Notes: generated by a model not told the origin, from the sequence alone. A stretch of DNA of 64,000 nucleotides from Simiduia sp. 21SJ11W-1 (GCF_024138675.1 NZ_CP090959.1:3391001-3455000); one strand, 5' to 3'; positions 18,247 to 27,269 are shown, numbered from the stretch's first letter. A program made the numbers and translations.

Positions 18247-19470
18247 ATGCCAGTGATTGTTTTTTTTATAGCTTGGGCGGTATTGCACCTGGCGTTTAAA
18301 GATCTCGAAGGCATCTGGGCATTTTTACTGGCGCTGCTGGCCGCTTGGGTGGCGTCGCTGGTGGGCGAGGCCCTGGAAGAAAGTCGATCGCAAACGGATG
18401 AAGCGGGCTGGCGTGAGGCACCCGCGCCTGATGCTCCCGCCCAAGTGGTAAGAAATAAACTGCTAGATGAAGCCGCTGGCGCAACTCGGCACCGCCATAG
18501 TACACCCACAGACGCCATTCATAATGGCACCCTGATTTGGCAGGGCGGCCCTTTGAAGGTGCATTTTGGTTATCGGGATGCCAAAGGGAACCACACAAAC
18601 CGAACGGTGAGCCTAACCCATATCTACAAAACCCATGAGGGACACTATTTGGAGGGGCATTGTCATCGCCGCAATGAGCTGCGCCGTTTTAAAAGCGCCC
18701 GTATTCAGGGTGCGCTATTTCTCGACAACATAGGGCGCAAGTTTCCGGCCTTGCTCAAGTTCTTGACGGGCAAGCCAGACAAGCAATCGAACGCTAAGCC
18801 TGCCCACGATAGCTGGCAGGGCGGGCCGGTAGCGGTTCGCTTTGACTATTTGGATCACACGGGTAAAGCGCAGGAGATTCAGCTGGGTCTTATTCTCATT
18901 TTCCCGTCGGGCGGCCAGACTTATCTACAAGGTAGAAACTTGCAAAATGGGCGCGAACAAAAGTTCAATGCAGAGCGCATTCAAGGCAATATTTTTTGTG
19001 GCAACGTGGGGCGAAATCTGCGCGCGTTACTGAATTTTCTGCATCAACACCCGCAGGGCACCGCGCAAGACCCCCACAATGGCTTGCAATACCACGATAC
19101 CCGTGGTGCGCGGGCCAAATTGCTGGCCAAACTCGGCACCGTAGATTGGCGCAAAGAAGGCATTCTGAAGATGAGTGGTTACCGGGTGGGCAAAACCCAT
19201 GGCGTCAAAAAGGATCGCCGCTGGGCCATTTTAAACAGTCTGATGATGCAGGATACGCTCACCGATGTGCGGGATAAAAGTTACGCCACCGAGTGGGGCA
19301 AGCCGGCCTCGAAAAAGCGCTATAAAAAGATTCACGATTCTGTGGCCACGTTTCTCAATAACGGTCGGGCGCGCAACCGCAATGGCGCGATTGACCTAAG
19401 TGTCGCCGTGGCCGAGTGGGAAATGGATTTGGATTACCTGGAAAAAACTTTTGCACGCCAATTTGGCTAA
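18247..19470 (+). CDS. Membrane-anchored protein with duplicated WYL-like domain
   Basis: A 407-residue protein. The N-terminus has two hydrophobic segments (about 3-17 and 22-40) forming a likely membrane hairpin, then a linker, then two homologous repeats at 98-172 and 190-265. Each starts WQGGP, has a YLxG strand, and ends with RIQG-x-xF then N-x-GR and ALL-x-FL. The pattern resembles WYL sensor domains. The C-terminal part (281-400) contains GYRVGKTHG and a basic helical tail. Unlike normal WYL regulators it has no N-terminal helix-turn-helix. The ATG at 18247, preceded by GGAG at 18232-18235, is preferred over an upstream TTG at 18205 that overlaps the methyltransferase. Function unknown; a membrane-located sensor is inferred. 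Confidence 0.75.
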   Translation: MPVIVFFIAWAVLHLAFKDLEGIWAFLLALLAAWVASLVGEALEESRSQTDEAGWREAPAPDAPAQVVRNKLLDEAAGATRHRHSTPTDAIHNGTLIWQGGPLKVHFGYRDAKGNHTNRTVSLTHIYKTHEGHYLEGHCHRRNELRRFKSARIQGALFLDNIGRKFPALLKFLTGKPDKQSNAKPAHDSWQGGPVAVRFDYLDHTGKAQEIQLGLILIFPSGGQTYLQGRNLQNGREQKFNAERIQGNIFCGNVGRNLRALLNFLHQHPQGTAQDPHNGLQYHDTRGARAKLLAKLGTVDWRKEGILKMSGYRVGKTHGVKKDRRWAILNSLMMQDTLTDVRDKSYATEWGKPASKKRYKKIHDSVATFLNNGRARNRNGAIDLSVAVAEWEMDLDYLEKTFARQFG

Positions 19471-19478
19471 GGGACTCT

Positions 19479-22400
19479 ATGGCAGAGTTAGCTGAGCAAA
19501 TTATAGCGGCCTTGCGGGCCAAGCCTGAGCAACTGGCGCGGGATTTGGGCGCCAGCCTGAATGTGGATAAAAAGCTCATTAACAGCGCACTTTACGGACC
19601 GCTTAAAGGACAGGTTGAGCAAGACAGCCGCTACCGTTGGTCGCTGGTAGGCGACGGGCCGGCGTTGCCTATGCCAGAGGCTCCAGCACGACAAAATACA
19701 CCCTTGGCGCGCCTGTGCCGTTATTACCTGGCCTGCATGGGGCAGGATGAAGTGGGGGTGTCGGTATTTGCTCAGGACAAATACGGCAATCCGGATTACG
19801 CCACACTCGAACAACTGTCGGCCTCCGCCAATGCCATGTTGGCCGCCCCGGATTGCCAGCGGCTGCTGGGTAAGGTCCGCAAAGACCGCAATGCATCGGC
19901 GTTGTTTTTGGGGTATCCCGTAAGCCTACGATTGCAAACCTCTCGGAAGTCTAGTTGGCAAGGGTATATGGTAGAGCCTGTGATGCTCTTTCCGCTGGAG
20001 CTTAATGGCCCCAACCAAATGCCGGTGCTGGATTTAACTTATCCCATTATCAACCACAAGGTATTACAGAATTACAGTAACGCCGAGCGTGAAGGGCTGA
20101 TGGAGGAGTTGGCGCAACTGGAGCAAGAGTTAGGCCTGGGGGATACCGGCGAGCTGGTGGAACTGGACGAGCTGGTAATGCGCCTGCGCGCGTTGCGTGA
20201 GGAGTGGCCCTGGCAGGAAGAGATAGATCCGCATGATCTCGCGCAAATACCTGCCATTCCAGAGCTGGCGCAACCCGGAATTTACAATCGAGCGGTGCTG
20301 GTCATGGCGCAGCGTTCGCCTTATACCCAGGGTCTGGAGTCAGAGCTTAAGCAACTGGCGGCACTTTCGCCGGGTGCTACCGATGGTACAGCCCTGGGCG
20401 ATTGGTTAAAGGGCGAGACACTGGCCACTAAGCCCGGTACGGGAAAGCCGCTCATACAGGTATTGCCCATGAATTTGGAGCAAGGGCACGCTGTAGACTC
20501 GGCGCTGAATGCACCCCTTACCATCGTGACCGGGCCACCCGGAACCGGCAAATCCCAAGTGGTTACGAACCTGCTCATCAACGCTGCCTGGCAGGGCAAG
20601 CGCGTGTTGTTTGCCAGTAAAAATAACAAAGCCGTGGATGTGGTAGAAGCGCGTATAAACAATCTTGGCCCCAGGCCTGTGTTATTGCGTTTAGGTTCCA
20701 ATCAATACCAGACCAAACTGGCTGAGTATTTAATGTCTTTGATGGCTGCGGCAGTATCGCGGGAGGATCATGAGGCGTTTGCCGAATTCACGGAAATACA
20801 CCAGAAACTGGATCAACGCTTACAGGCATTATTGTCTGAGGAGCAGGCCTTTTTAGCCTTGCGCAATGAAGTGGACCGGCTTGAACAGGCAGCAGAGGCC
20901 GCACGCAGTAAGTTACCTGCCGTGACACTTCGGCAGGCCGACCAGATTAAGGTCCCGCAGATGCAACAGCGGCTCACTGCATTTGAATCATTACTGCACG
21001 GCGCTGAACGCCATCGCCAGAGTTTTCTGGATCGTGTGTTCTGGCGCTGGGTATGGCCGAAGCGGCTGGCATTGGTGGTGGAGCGGGTGGCGGTGATGGT
21101 GGCAGTGTTGAAGCCCCTGGGGGTGGACATTCCCGATAGCCCGCTGGTAGAGGCCGATATTCACGCTTGGTTGCTGGCCGTGAATGAGGCGCGCCAGGCC
21201 ATCGATTTTCTCACCCAGTTTTCCCAGTACCGTGTTGTATTGAACACTTTACTGGACGCACGATCTTTAGAAGACATTGCTTTGGAGCGCCAAACACTGT
21301 CTCACAATATGGCCAAAAATGCAGACCGCTTGTGGCGCGCCTGGTTGAGGGTGCAGCCGGAGAAATTGTCATCGCAAGACCGGCAGATGCTGAATCGCTA
21401 TACCTCGTTATTGAAAATGGTGATTGAGACGGGGCCAGAGGGGCGACTGAGTACCGAGGTATACCGTGAATACCACGGGCTATTTCCTAAAGTATCGCAT
21501 TTGCTGTCGTGCTGGGCGGTGACGTCGTTATCGGCAAAAGGCAAGTTGCCGATGGAGCCCGGCTTTTTTGATCTGGTGGTGTTTGATGAGGCCAGCCAGT
21601 GTGATATTGCCTCAGCACTTCCCCTTTTGTATCGAGCCAAGCGGGCCGTGGTGATTGGTGACCCGCGACAGTTAAGCCACATTAGCGGTTTGATGCGCGG
21701 GCAAGACCAGCAGCTATTAGATAAACATGGCTTGATTGCCGACTACCCTCACTGGGCCTATTCCTACAATTCGCTTTTTGATGTGGCCTCTGGCATTGCC
21801 AGTGGCGACAGTTTGGTCAATTTACTGGACCACCATCGCAGTCATGCGGATGTGATTGAGTTTTCCAACCAGCAGTTTTATGAGGGACGCTTGCGGGTCG
21901 CGACTCGATACGATCACCTAAAGCGACCCGCAAGTGATGAACCGGGTGTCTCCTGGGTGCATGTGGTGGGCAAAGTGAACCGGCCAGCAGCTGGAGGCGC
22001 CGTTAATGTGGCTGAAGTGGTCGCCATTGTGCGCGAGCTGGAAAATTTAATTGTTAAGCGAGGGTATCAAGGCAGCGTAGGCGTGGTCAGCCCTTTTCGT
22101 GCGCAGGCCAATGCCATACGCGAATCCGTTAATCGGCAAGAATCACTTGCCGCCAAACTTCTTGAAAATGATTTTTTGGTGGACACTGTGCATCGTTTTC
22201 AGGGTGATGAACGGGACGTTATGTTTTTTTCGCCCGTGGTATCCAGCGGTATATCCCCTGGTGCATTAGGGTTTCTGAAAAATAATGGCAATTTATTTAA
22301 CGTGGCCATTACCCGTGCGCGTGCGCAGCTGATTGTGGTGGGAGATAGGTCAGCCTGTGGTGCTTGCGGTGTAGATTACCTTGAAAATTTTGCTCAGTAT

Positions 22401-22802
22401 GCGCAGCAACTCCTTAGCAAAGGTGCCCAAGGCCCGCAGGATGACGTGAAGGACTTTGGCCCTAAATACCCGGTGGTATCGAATCCTGAGCAAGTATCGG
22501 ACTGGGAGCACCTACTCTATGAAGCCCTTTACAAGACTGGCATTAAACCGCTTCCGCAATACCGGATAGAAAAATACATATTAGATTTTGCACTTGTTCA
22601 GGGAGGCCGCCGGTTAAATATTGAGGTGGATGGGGAGCGCTATCATCGCAACTGGACGGGCGAGCTCTGTCGTCGAGACCAGCTCCGCAATCAGCGCATG
22701 TTTGAGCTTGGCTGGGATGTGATGCGGTTCTGGGTGTATGAAATCCGTGACGATTTACCTAGCTGCATTGTGCGGGTAAAAAATTGGCTTAATGAACAAT
22801 AG
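19479..22802 (+). CDS. SF1 helicase with C-terminal DUF559-like nuclease domain
   Basis: A 1107-residue DNA2/Upf1-like superfamily 1 helicase. An N-terminal winged-helix-like segment (1-55) precedes the ATPase, with Walker A GPPGTGKS (352-359), DEAS box (703-706), GDPRQLSHI and the C-terminal motifs VSPFRAQA, HRFQGDE and NVAITRARAQL. The last 70 residues form a DUF559/Vsr-like endonuclease with IEVDG (E1049, D1051), a histidine at YH, and the closing MRFW strand. The ATG at 19479 lies eight bases after the preceding stop; the upstream in-frame ATG at 19416 would overlap the WYL-like gene. Helicase-nuclease fusions of this type are common in defence islands. It probably unwinds and cuts DNA with the McrBC pair downstream. 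Confidence 0.88.
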   Translation: MAELAEQIIAALRAKPEQLARDLGASLNVDKKLINSALYGPLKGQVEQDSRYRWSLVGDGPALPMPEAPARQNTPLARLCRYYLACMGQDEVGVSVFAQDKYGNPDYATLEQLSASANAMLAAPDCQRLLGKVRKDRNASALFLGYPVSLRLQTSRKSSWQGYMVEPVMLFPLELNGPNQMPVLDLTYPIINHKVLQNYSNAEREGLMEELAQLEQELGLGDTGELVELDELVMRLRALREEWPWQEEIDPHDLAQIPAIPELAQPGIYNRAVLVMAQRSPYTQGLESELKQLAALSPGATDGTALGDWLKGETLATKPGTGKPLIQVLPMNLEQGHAVDSALNAPLTIVTGPPGTGKSQVVTNLLINAAWQGKRVLFASKNNKAVDVVEARINNLGPRPVLLRLGSNQYQTKLAEYLMSLMAAAVSREDHEAFAEFTEIHQKLDQRLQALLSEEQAFLALRNEVDRLEQAAEAARSKLPAVTLRQADQIKVPQMQQRLTAFESLLHGAERHRQSFLDRVFWRWVWPKRLALVVERVAVMVAVLKPLGVDIPDSPLVEADIHAWLLAVNEARQAIDFLTQFSQYRVVLNTLLDARSLEDIALERQTLSHNMAKNADRLWRAWLRVQPEKLSSQDRQMLNRYTSLLKMVIETGPEGRLSTEVYREYHGLFPKVSHLLSCWAVTSLSAKGKLPMEPGFFDLVVFDEASQCDIASALPLLYRAKRAVVIGDPRQLSHISGLMRGQDQQLLDKHGLIADYPHWAYSYNSLFDVASGIASGDSLVNLLDHHRSHADVIEFSNQQFYEGRLRVATRYDHLKRPASDEPGVSWVHVVGKVNRPAAGGAVNVAEVVAIVRELENLIVKRGYQGSVGVVSPFRAQANAIRESVNRQESLAAKLLENDFLVDTVHRFQGDERDVMFFSPVVSSGISPGALGFLKNNGNLFNVAITRARAQLIVVGDRSACGACGVDYLENFAQYAQQLLSKGAQGPQDDVKDFGPKYPVVSNPEQVSDWEHLLYEALYKTGIKPLPQYRIEKYILDFALVQGGRRLNIEVDGERYHRNWTGELCRRDQLRNQRMFELGWDVMRFWVYEIRDDLPSCIVRVKNWLNEQ

Positions 22803-22818
22803 GGGAAGGTCGTTATCA

Positions 22819-25443
22819 ATGGCACGCTACTGCGGAGAAATGGAAACCCAGTCAAAATTTGCGGCGACCAGCCAGTGGCGCGAGCGGTGCTTACTGGCCG
22901 GTCAATCGGTGTTGGGTGAAGGGCCACTATGGACCCTGGAGAATGCCCGCGGGTTAGACCGCTACTTCGTCAACAACCTGGAAACGGGCGACGGTGATTT
23001 TTATGAAAAGCTGGAGGCTCAACTATCGGGCGGCGCCCCGGCCATCAACCAGCTGGCCGCTGAAATGCTCTGGTTTATGCAGCTCTGTCCCAGCAATATC
23101 ACCGCTGGCAAAAAGCGGGAGACCATTGCCCGCGTTTGGAGCTGGTCTGGCCAAAGCCTGAACATTGAGCAACCGCTGCTGGCAGAGGCGGTGTTGGATG
23201 GCATCGGCTCGGCAGGTACATCGTTCAACACGAATCGCTGGCGTGAGCTGGTGTACTTTATTCAGTTTGCCAAGGCCTTCTTTGCCCTAGAGGTAGAAGA
23301 GCGCAAAAATTTGCTTTCCGATCCCTGGGCCTTTGCTGAGTGGCTGCAGCGCCTGCCAGAAAATGAAAGCCGGCAATTGCGCCACATGCTGTTGTTTTTA
23401 CTCTTTCCCGACCAGTTTGAGCGCATCTTTGGCGGCGCTGACCGCCGCCAGATTGCTACTGCCTTTTCGGGCCGGGCCAAGCGTGCCATTCGCGCGCTGT
23501 CGGCAATGGAACTGGATAAGCTGTTGTTAGAGATCCGTACCGAGCAGGCCCAGGAGCTGGGTACTGAGAAGCTGGATTTTTATGTGCCGCCCCTGCGTGG
23601 GATGTGGCGCGACAGTGAACAAGCCCATTGGCTGCTGTCATGGAACCCAAAAAACTATTCGTGGCCCGAGTTGCCGGAACTCATGGCGAAGCTTGCTGCG
23701 GGTGACTCGGTTGTCATCAGTTGGTCCTGCGCCAATGGTGCGGTAGCCGTGGGTGACAAGGTGTGGATGGCGCGCGTAGGTGAGCCACCCAAGGGCATCA
23801 TGGCCGTTGGGGTGGTGGTAACCGAGCCCTATCAGGGCGCCCATTGGCAAACCGAGAAGGCCCGCGCCGGTGAACAGGCGCAATGCGTAGACATAGAGCT
23901 CACCGACATCCGCGACGTCTACAAAGATGACATCATAGGCGAGCGCGACCTGGCCGGCATTACCGTAGACAACCAGAACTGGACGCCCCAGCAGTCGGGC
24001 ATTGCCATCGGTACCCGCAGCGCGGCTCTATTGGAGGGAGTGTGGAAGCGCTTGCGTAAAAGTCATGCAGTGTCGGAACCGAGCCCCGCAACTTATTCCT
24101 TAGGTGAAGCGGTTAACCTGATTCTGTACGGCCCGCCCGGCACCGGTAAAACCTTTCAGCTCAATCGCCTGAAGGCTAAATACGTTACTGCCGTGGCCGA
24201 TATTTCCCGCGAGGCGTGGCTTTCGGGGCAGCTGGGCGAGCACCGCTGGTTTGATGTGGTGTTTATGGCGCTGGCAGATTTGGGCGGTAAGGCGCGGGTC
24301 GCGGAGATTAACGAGCACCCCTTCATTGTGCAAAAGGCCCGCGTACTGGGACGCACTGCCAACATTCGCGCGCAGATTTGGGCCACGCTACAAACCCATA
24401 CCGTGGAAGATTCAAAAACCGTAGGCTACAACAAGCGCAGCGCACCCTATGTATTCGATAAAGCGTCCGACAGCCAATGGCTGCTGGCCGGTGACTGGCA
24501 GCAGGAATGTGACGATCTGGTGGCCGAGGCTAAACGCTTGGCCGCTGGTCCGCAAGCCAAGGCCCGCGCCCAGCGCTATGAGTTTGTAACCTTTCACCAG
24601 GCCTACAGCTACGAAGATTTTGTGGAAGGCATTCGACCAGAGACGGACGAAGATTCAGGCACCTTGGCCTATCCGGTAAAGCCCGGTGTGTTTAAACGCA
24701 TTTGTGACCGCGCCCGCCAAGACCCTTCAAACCGCTACGCCATCTTCATCGACGAAATTAACCGCGGCAATATCGCCAAAATTTTCGGCGAGCTGATTAC
24801 GTTGGTGGAAAAGGATAAGCGGGTTTTGTCGGGGCAGGATACCGGCGATAGTGGTATGACACTGACCTTACCTTACTCGGGTGAGACCTTTGGTGTGCCC
24901 AAAAACCTGGATATTTATGGCACCATGAACACCGCCGACCGGTCCATCGCGCTGCTGGACACCGCCCTGCGCCGTCGCTTTACCTTTGAGGAAATGATGC
25001 CCAGGCCCTCTGTGATTAAAGGCGCGGGCGATGATGGTTATATCCCCGACGGCCAGGGCGGGTTGATTAACCTTCGCGAACTGCTGACGGCCATGAACCG
25101 GCGCATTAAGTTCCTGCTGAACCGCGACATGATGCTCGGCCACGCCTACCTGACCCATGTAAAGACCTTTGATGAGCTCAGAGATGTGCTCCTGAATCAG
25201 TTGGTGCCTTTGCTGCAGGAATATTTCTACAACGACTGGCACCGCATACAGCTGGTGTTGCGCGATGTAGGCCCGGCCGGTGAAAAGCTGGAGCCGCAAA
25301 TTGTGGTTCATGAGCTGCTCAATGAGGTGGATGTACTGGGCTTTGACCACGAGGACTTTGATGACCTGGTGGAATACAGCATCGCCAGCCGCGACGCCAT
25401 AACCCCTGAATCCATCCGCAAAATCTACGAAGTCGCCAACTGA
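22819..25443 (+). CDS. mcrB: McrB-like AAA+ GTPase with EVE-like domain
   Basis: An 874-residue McrB-family motor. The N-terminal 260 residues are an alpha-helical region of unknown specificity. About 270-410 contains NPKNYSW ... GDSVV ... GDKVWMARVGEPPKGIMAVG, an EVE/PUA-like module of the kind that reads modified bases. The AAA+ part has GPPGTGKT (438-445), Walker B IFIDEINRG (D645, E646) and the McrB signature MNTADRS. The ATG at 22819 has a strong ribosome site (AGGGGAAGG, 22801-22809) and is preferred over one at 22792 inside the upstream gene. With McrC it should form a modification-dependent restriction enzyme. Its target modification cannot be read from sequence. Confidence 0.9.
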   Translation: MARYCGEMETQSKFAATSQWRERCLLAGQSVLGEGPLWTLENARGLDRYFVNNLETGDGDFYEKLEAQLSGGAPAINQLAAEMLWFMQLCPSNITAGKKRETIARVWSWSGQSLNIEQPLLAEAVLDGIGSAGTSFNTNRWRELVYFIQFAKAFFALEVEERKNLLSDPWAFAEWLQRLPENESRQLRHMLLFLLFPDQFERIFGGADRRQIATAFSGRAKRAIRALSAMELDKLLLEIRTEQAQELGTEKLDFYVPPLRGMWRDSEQAHWLLSWNPKNYSWPELPELMAKLAAGDSVVISWSCANGAVAVGDKVWMARVGEPPKGIMAVGVVVTEPYQGAHWQTEKARAGEQAQCVDIELTDIRDVYKDDIIGERDLAGITVDNQNWTPQQSGIAIGTRSAALLEGVWKRLRKSHAVSEPSPATYSLGEAVNLILYGPPGTGKTFQLNRLKAKYVTAVADISREAWLSGQLGEHRWFDVVFMALADLGGKARVAEINEHPFIVQKARVLGRTANIRAQIWATLQTHTVEDSKTVGYNKRSAPYVFDKASDSQWLLAGDWQQECDDLVAEAKRLAAGPQAKARAQRYEFVTFHQAYSYEDFVEGIRPETDEDSGTLAYPVKPGVFKRICDRARQDPSNRYAIFIDEINRGNIAKIFGELITLVEKDKRVLSGQDTGDSGMTLTLPYSGETFGVPKNLDIYGTMNTADRSIALLDTALRRRFTFEEMMPRPSVIKGAGDDGYIPDGQGGLINLRELLTAMNRRIKFLLNRDMMLGHAYLTHVKTFDELRDVLLNQLVPLLQEYFYNDWHRIQLVLRDVGPAGEKLEPQIVVHELLNEVDVLGFDHEDFDDLVEYSIASRDAITPESIRKIYEVAN

Positions 25444-25444
25444 C

Positions 25445-26719
25445 GTGGCGGAAGTAATTTATTGCATAGAGCACGCCAGCCTGCCCGTAGTGCCACATCG
25501 GCAACCTGGGCAGCAGGCGCTTTCGGCTCGCCATGCAGACTTATTGGCAGGTTTAGAGCGCAAGCTACCCGCCCAGGCCTTTAGCTGGTCCCACAAGGCA
25601 GTGAAGTTCGCCAGCTTTTGCGGCGTTATCCAGCTGGGGGATCTGACCCTGGAAGTGCTGCCAAAAGTGCATGGCCGCGAAAGCGACCCTGGCGCTTGCC
25701 GGCTGATGCTGGTGCGCATGTTAAAAAAGGCAGGGCTGTTTAAGGTGCACTCAGGCCACAACGCCGCCATTAACCTTCAGCGCCATACCCTGCTGGATAT
25801 TTTCATCCTGCAATTTTGCGCGGCACTATCGGATGAGTTACTGCAAGGCAAGCCGCGCCAATACGTGGAGCAAGAGGATAACCTCCGCGTCATTAAAGGG
25901 CGGCTGCTCATCCCCAAGCAGGTCAAATACAACACTGCCCACGGAGAGCGCTTGTACTGCCGGTTTGATGAGCTGAGCGAAGACATTCTGATTAACCAGA
26001 TTTTCCGCTTTACTTTGCGCCTGCTGGCCGGGGTTGCCCGCGCCTCAAGCATTAAAAAGCAACTGCATTCGTTACTGCTGGCCTTTGATGAGGTATCGGA
26101 TCAACCTATTAATGCCGATGCCCTAGACCGCCTAGAGCTGAATCGTACCAATAGTCGTTTCCGCCCATTGCTGGATCAATGTGCGTTATTTATTAAGGGC
26201 CTTAACCCGGATGCTATTTCTGGCAGCGGTTCTGCCTCTTCAATGTTATTCGACATGAACCAGCTGTTTGAGGCCTGGGTGGCCGCCATGCTGCGTCCAC
26301 AGGTTGCCCGCTTGGGATATACCCTGCGAGAACAAGGCCCAAGGCGCTACTTTGCCGAGCGCACCGACCTGGCAAAGCCCATATTCCAGATGAAGCCGGA
26401 TATTGCCATCCTCAACGACAAGGCTGAGCCGGTGGCCATTATTGATACCAAGTGGAAGCTGCTGGAGCCCCGGGAGGCCAAGCTGGGGGTCTCTCAGGCC
26501 GATATTTACCAAATGCACGCCTATGGCGCCCGTTATCAAACAAGCCACCTGGCGCTGCTCTACCCAGGCCAGGCCAACCTGGCTCGCAACCACCACCTAA
26601 ATATCGCCACTCAGGCCAATCACCAATTACATTGTGCTGCTGTGGACATGGATGATTTTTCGGCGGCAACCGAAAGCTTGGTGGAATTACTGACGAGATT
26701 GCGGGTATTGGCTGCGTGA
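25445..26719 (+). CDS. mcrC: McrC-like restriction nuclease subunit
   Basis: A 424-residue McrC-family protein, starting with GTG one base after the McrB stop. The N-terminal region (FCGVIQLGDLTLEVLPKV) is typical of McrC. The C-terminal PD-(D/E)xK nuclease has D319 in KPDIAI and D334-T-K336 in the beta strand AIIDTKWK. McrC binds the McrB hexamer, stimulates GTP hydrolysis and cuts DNA. The gene is the last of the seven-gene run and is followed only by the island end. Confidence 0.9.
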   Translation: MAEVIYCIEHASLPVVPHRQPGQQALSARHADLLAGLERKLPAQAFSWSHKAVKFASFCGVIQLGDLTLEVLPKVHGRESDPGACRLMLVRMLKKAGLFKVHSGHNAAINLQRHTLLDIFILQFCAALSDELLQGKPRQYVEQEDNLRVIKGRLLIPKQVKYNTAHGERLYCRFDELSEDILINQIFRFTLRLLAGVARASSIKKQLHSLLLAFDEVSDQPINADALDRLELNRTNSRFRPLLDQCALFIKGLNPDAISGSGSASSMLFDMNQLFEAWVAAMLRPQVARLGYTLREQGPRRYFAERTDLAKPIFQMKPDIAILNDKAEPVAIIDTKWKLLEPREAKLGVSQADIYQMHAYGARYQTSHLALLYPGQANLARNHHLNIATQANHQLHCAAVDMDDFSAATESLVELLTRLRVLAA

Positions 26720-26892
26720 CCCTTCCTGTGGCGTTTCGCGCCAGAAAAATGTTTCCAGACCAATAATAACCAACAATCGTCAGCACCATATATATCCATA
26801 AATTCCTCGCCAATACCTGCGCCTACCTGGCAGCCACACCCAACCCCCAATCAATCGGCAGGACAACCAATCGACGATTAAAGACCGCTTAG

Positions 26893-27000
26893 ACCTACTG
26901 GCGCCTACCGGCGCCCACAATGGTGCCTGAGAGCTATGCGGATGATAAATGGATAGAGGTGCATCCCAATCGAGTAAAGCTGAAGTATTTTGTGCGGTGA
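26893..27000 (+). pseudogene. Possible C-terminal gene remnant at the island 1 end
   Basis: Between two stops lies a 35-codon open stretch that reads like real protein (WRLPAPTMVPESYADD, then VKLKYFVR) and stops at 26998-27000, inside the terminal repeat. It has an internal ATG at 26920 but no ribosome site. It may be the tail of a decayed gene. The rest of 26720-27058 shows no gene. Confidence 0.25.
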
Positions 27001-27015
27001 CCCATGGGTGACCCA
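26995..27015. repeat. Terminal repeat, right copy (probable integrase arm site)
   Basis: Exact 21-bp copy of 496-516, with paired GGTGACCC units. It lies 44 bases inside the right end of island 1. Confidence 0.65.
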
Positions 27016-27023
27016 AAGAAAAA

Positions 27024-27051
27024 GGGTTAGCAGGCACTTACCTGCTAACCC
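27024..27051 (-). terminator. Terminator hairpin at the right end of island 1
   Basis: An 11-bp perfect stem (27024-27034 with 27041-27051) and a 6-base loop. Read leftward it is followed by a T-rich tract, so it would stop transcription entering from the tRNA side. The same hairpin is at 41489-41516. Confidence 0.75.
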
Positions 27052-27058
27052 TTCCGAA

Positions 27059-27106
27059 TATGGTAGCTAGAGGCGGACTTGAACCGCCGACCCCAGCATT
27101 ATGAGT
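27059..27106. repeat. Attachment site between islands 1 and 2
   Basis: A 48-bp exact copy of the 3' portion of tRNA-Met, shared as the right boundary of island 1 and left boundary of island 2. The 5' half of the tRNA is absent here. Confidence 0.92.
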
Positions 27107-27223
27107 TACGTCTGGCCAAATTTACCGAATTTAATGAAATTTAATAAACGTTAATAAATATATACAAATCAACCAGTTATATTTAACCTGCTTATTCCCT
27201 CTTTAACCCGAATTAACGCGGCG

Positions 27224-27254
27224 GGTAGCACCAGAGTAGCACCGGTAGCACCAG
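27224..27254. repeat. GGTAGCACC repeat array, left end of island 2
   Basis: Three units in a row: GGTAGCACCAG at 27224, AGTAGCACC at 27235 and GGTAGCACCAG at 27244, ending 15 bases before the integrase start. Two further copies are at the right end (41460-41480). This arrangement fits arm-type integrase sites. Confidence 0.65.
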
Positions 27255-27269
27255 ATGAAGGAATAACAC

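Larger units (their letters stand above)
331..27058 (+). mobile_element. Genomic island 1 at tRNA-Met (defence island)
   Basis: The region is bounded by exact 48-bp copies of the 3' part of the tRNA-Met gene (331-378 and 27059-27106). It carries a tyrosine integrase beside the left copy, an AlpA-like regulator, a replication-type module, and a seven-gene helicase/methyltransferase/McrBC operon. A second pair of terminal repeats (496-516 and 26995-27015) is unique to this island. No conjugation or virion genes are visible, so it looks like an integrative island of the P4-like integrase class. Confidence 0.9.
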
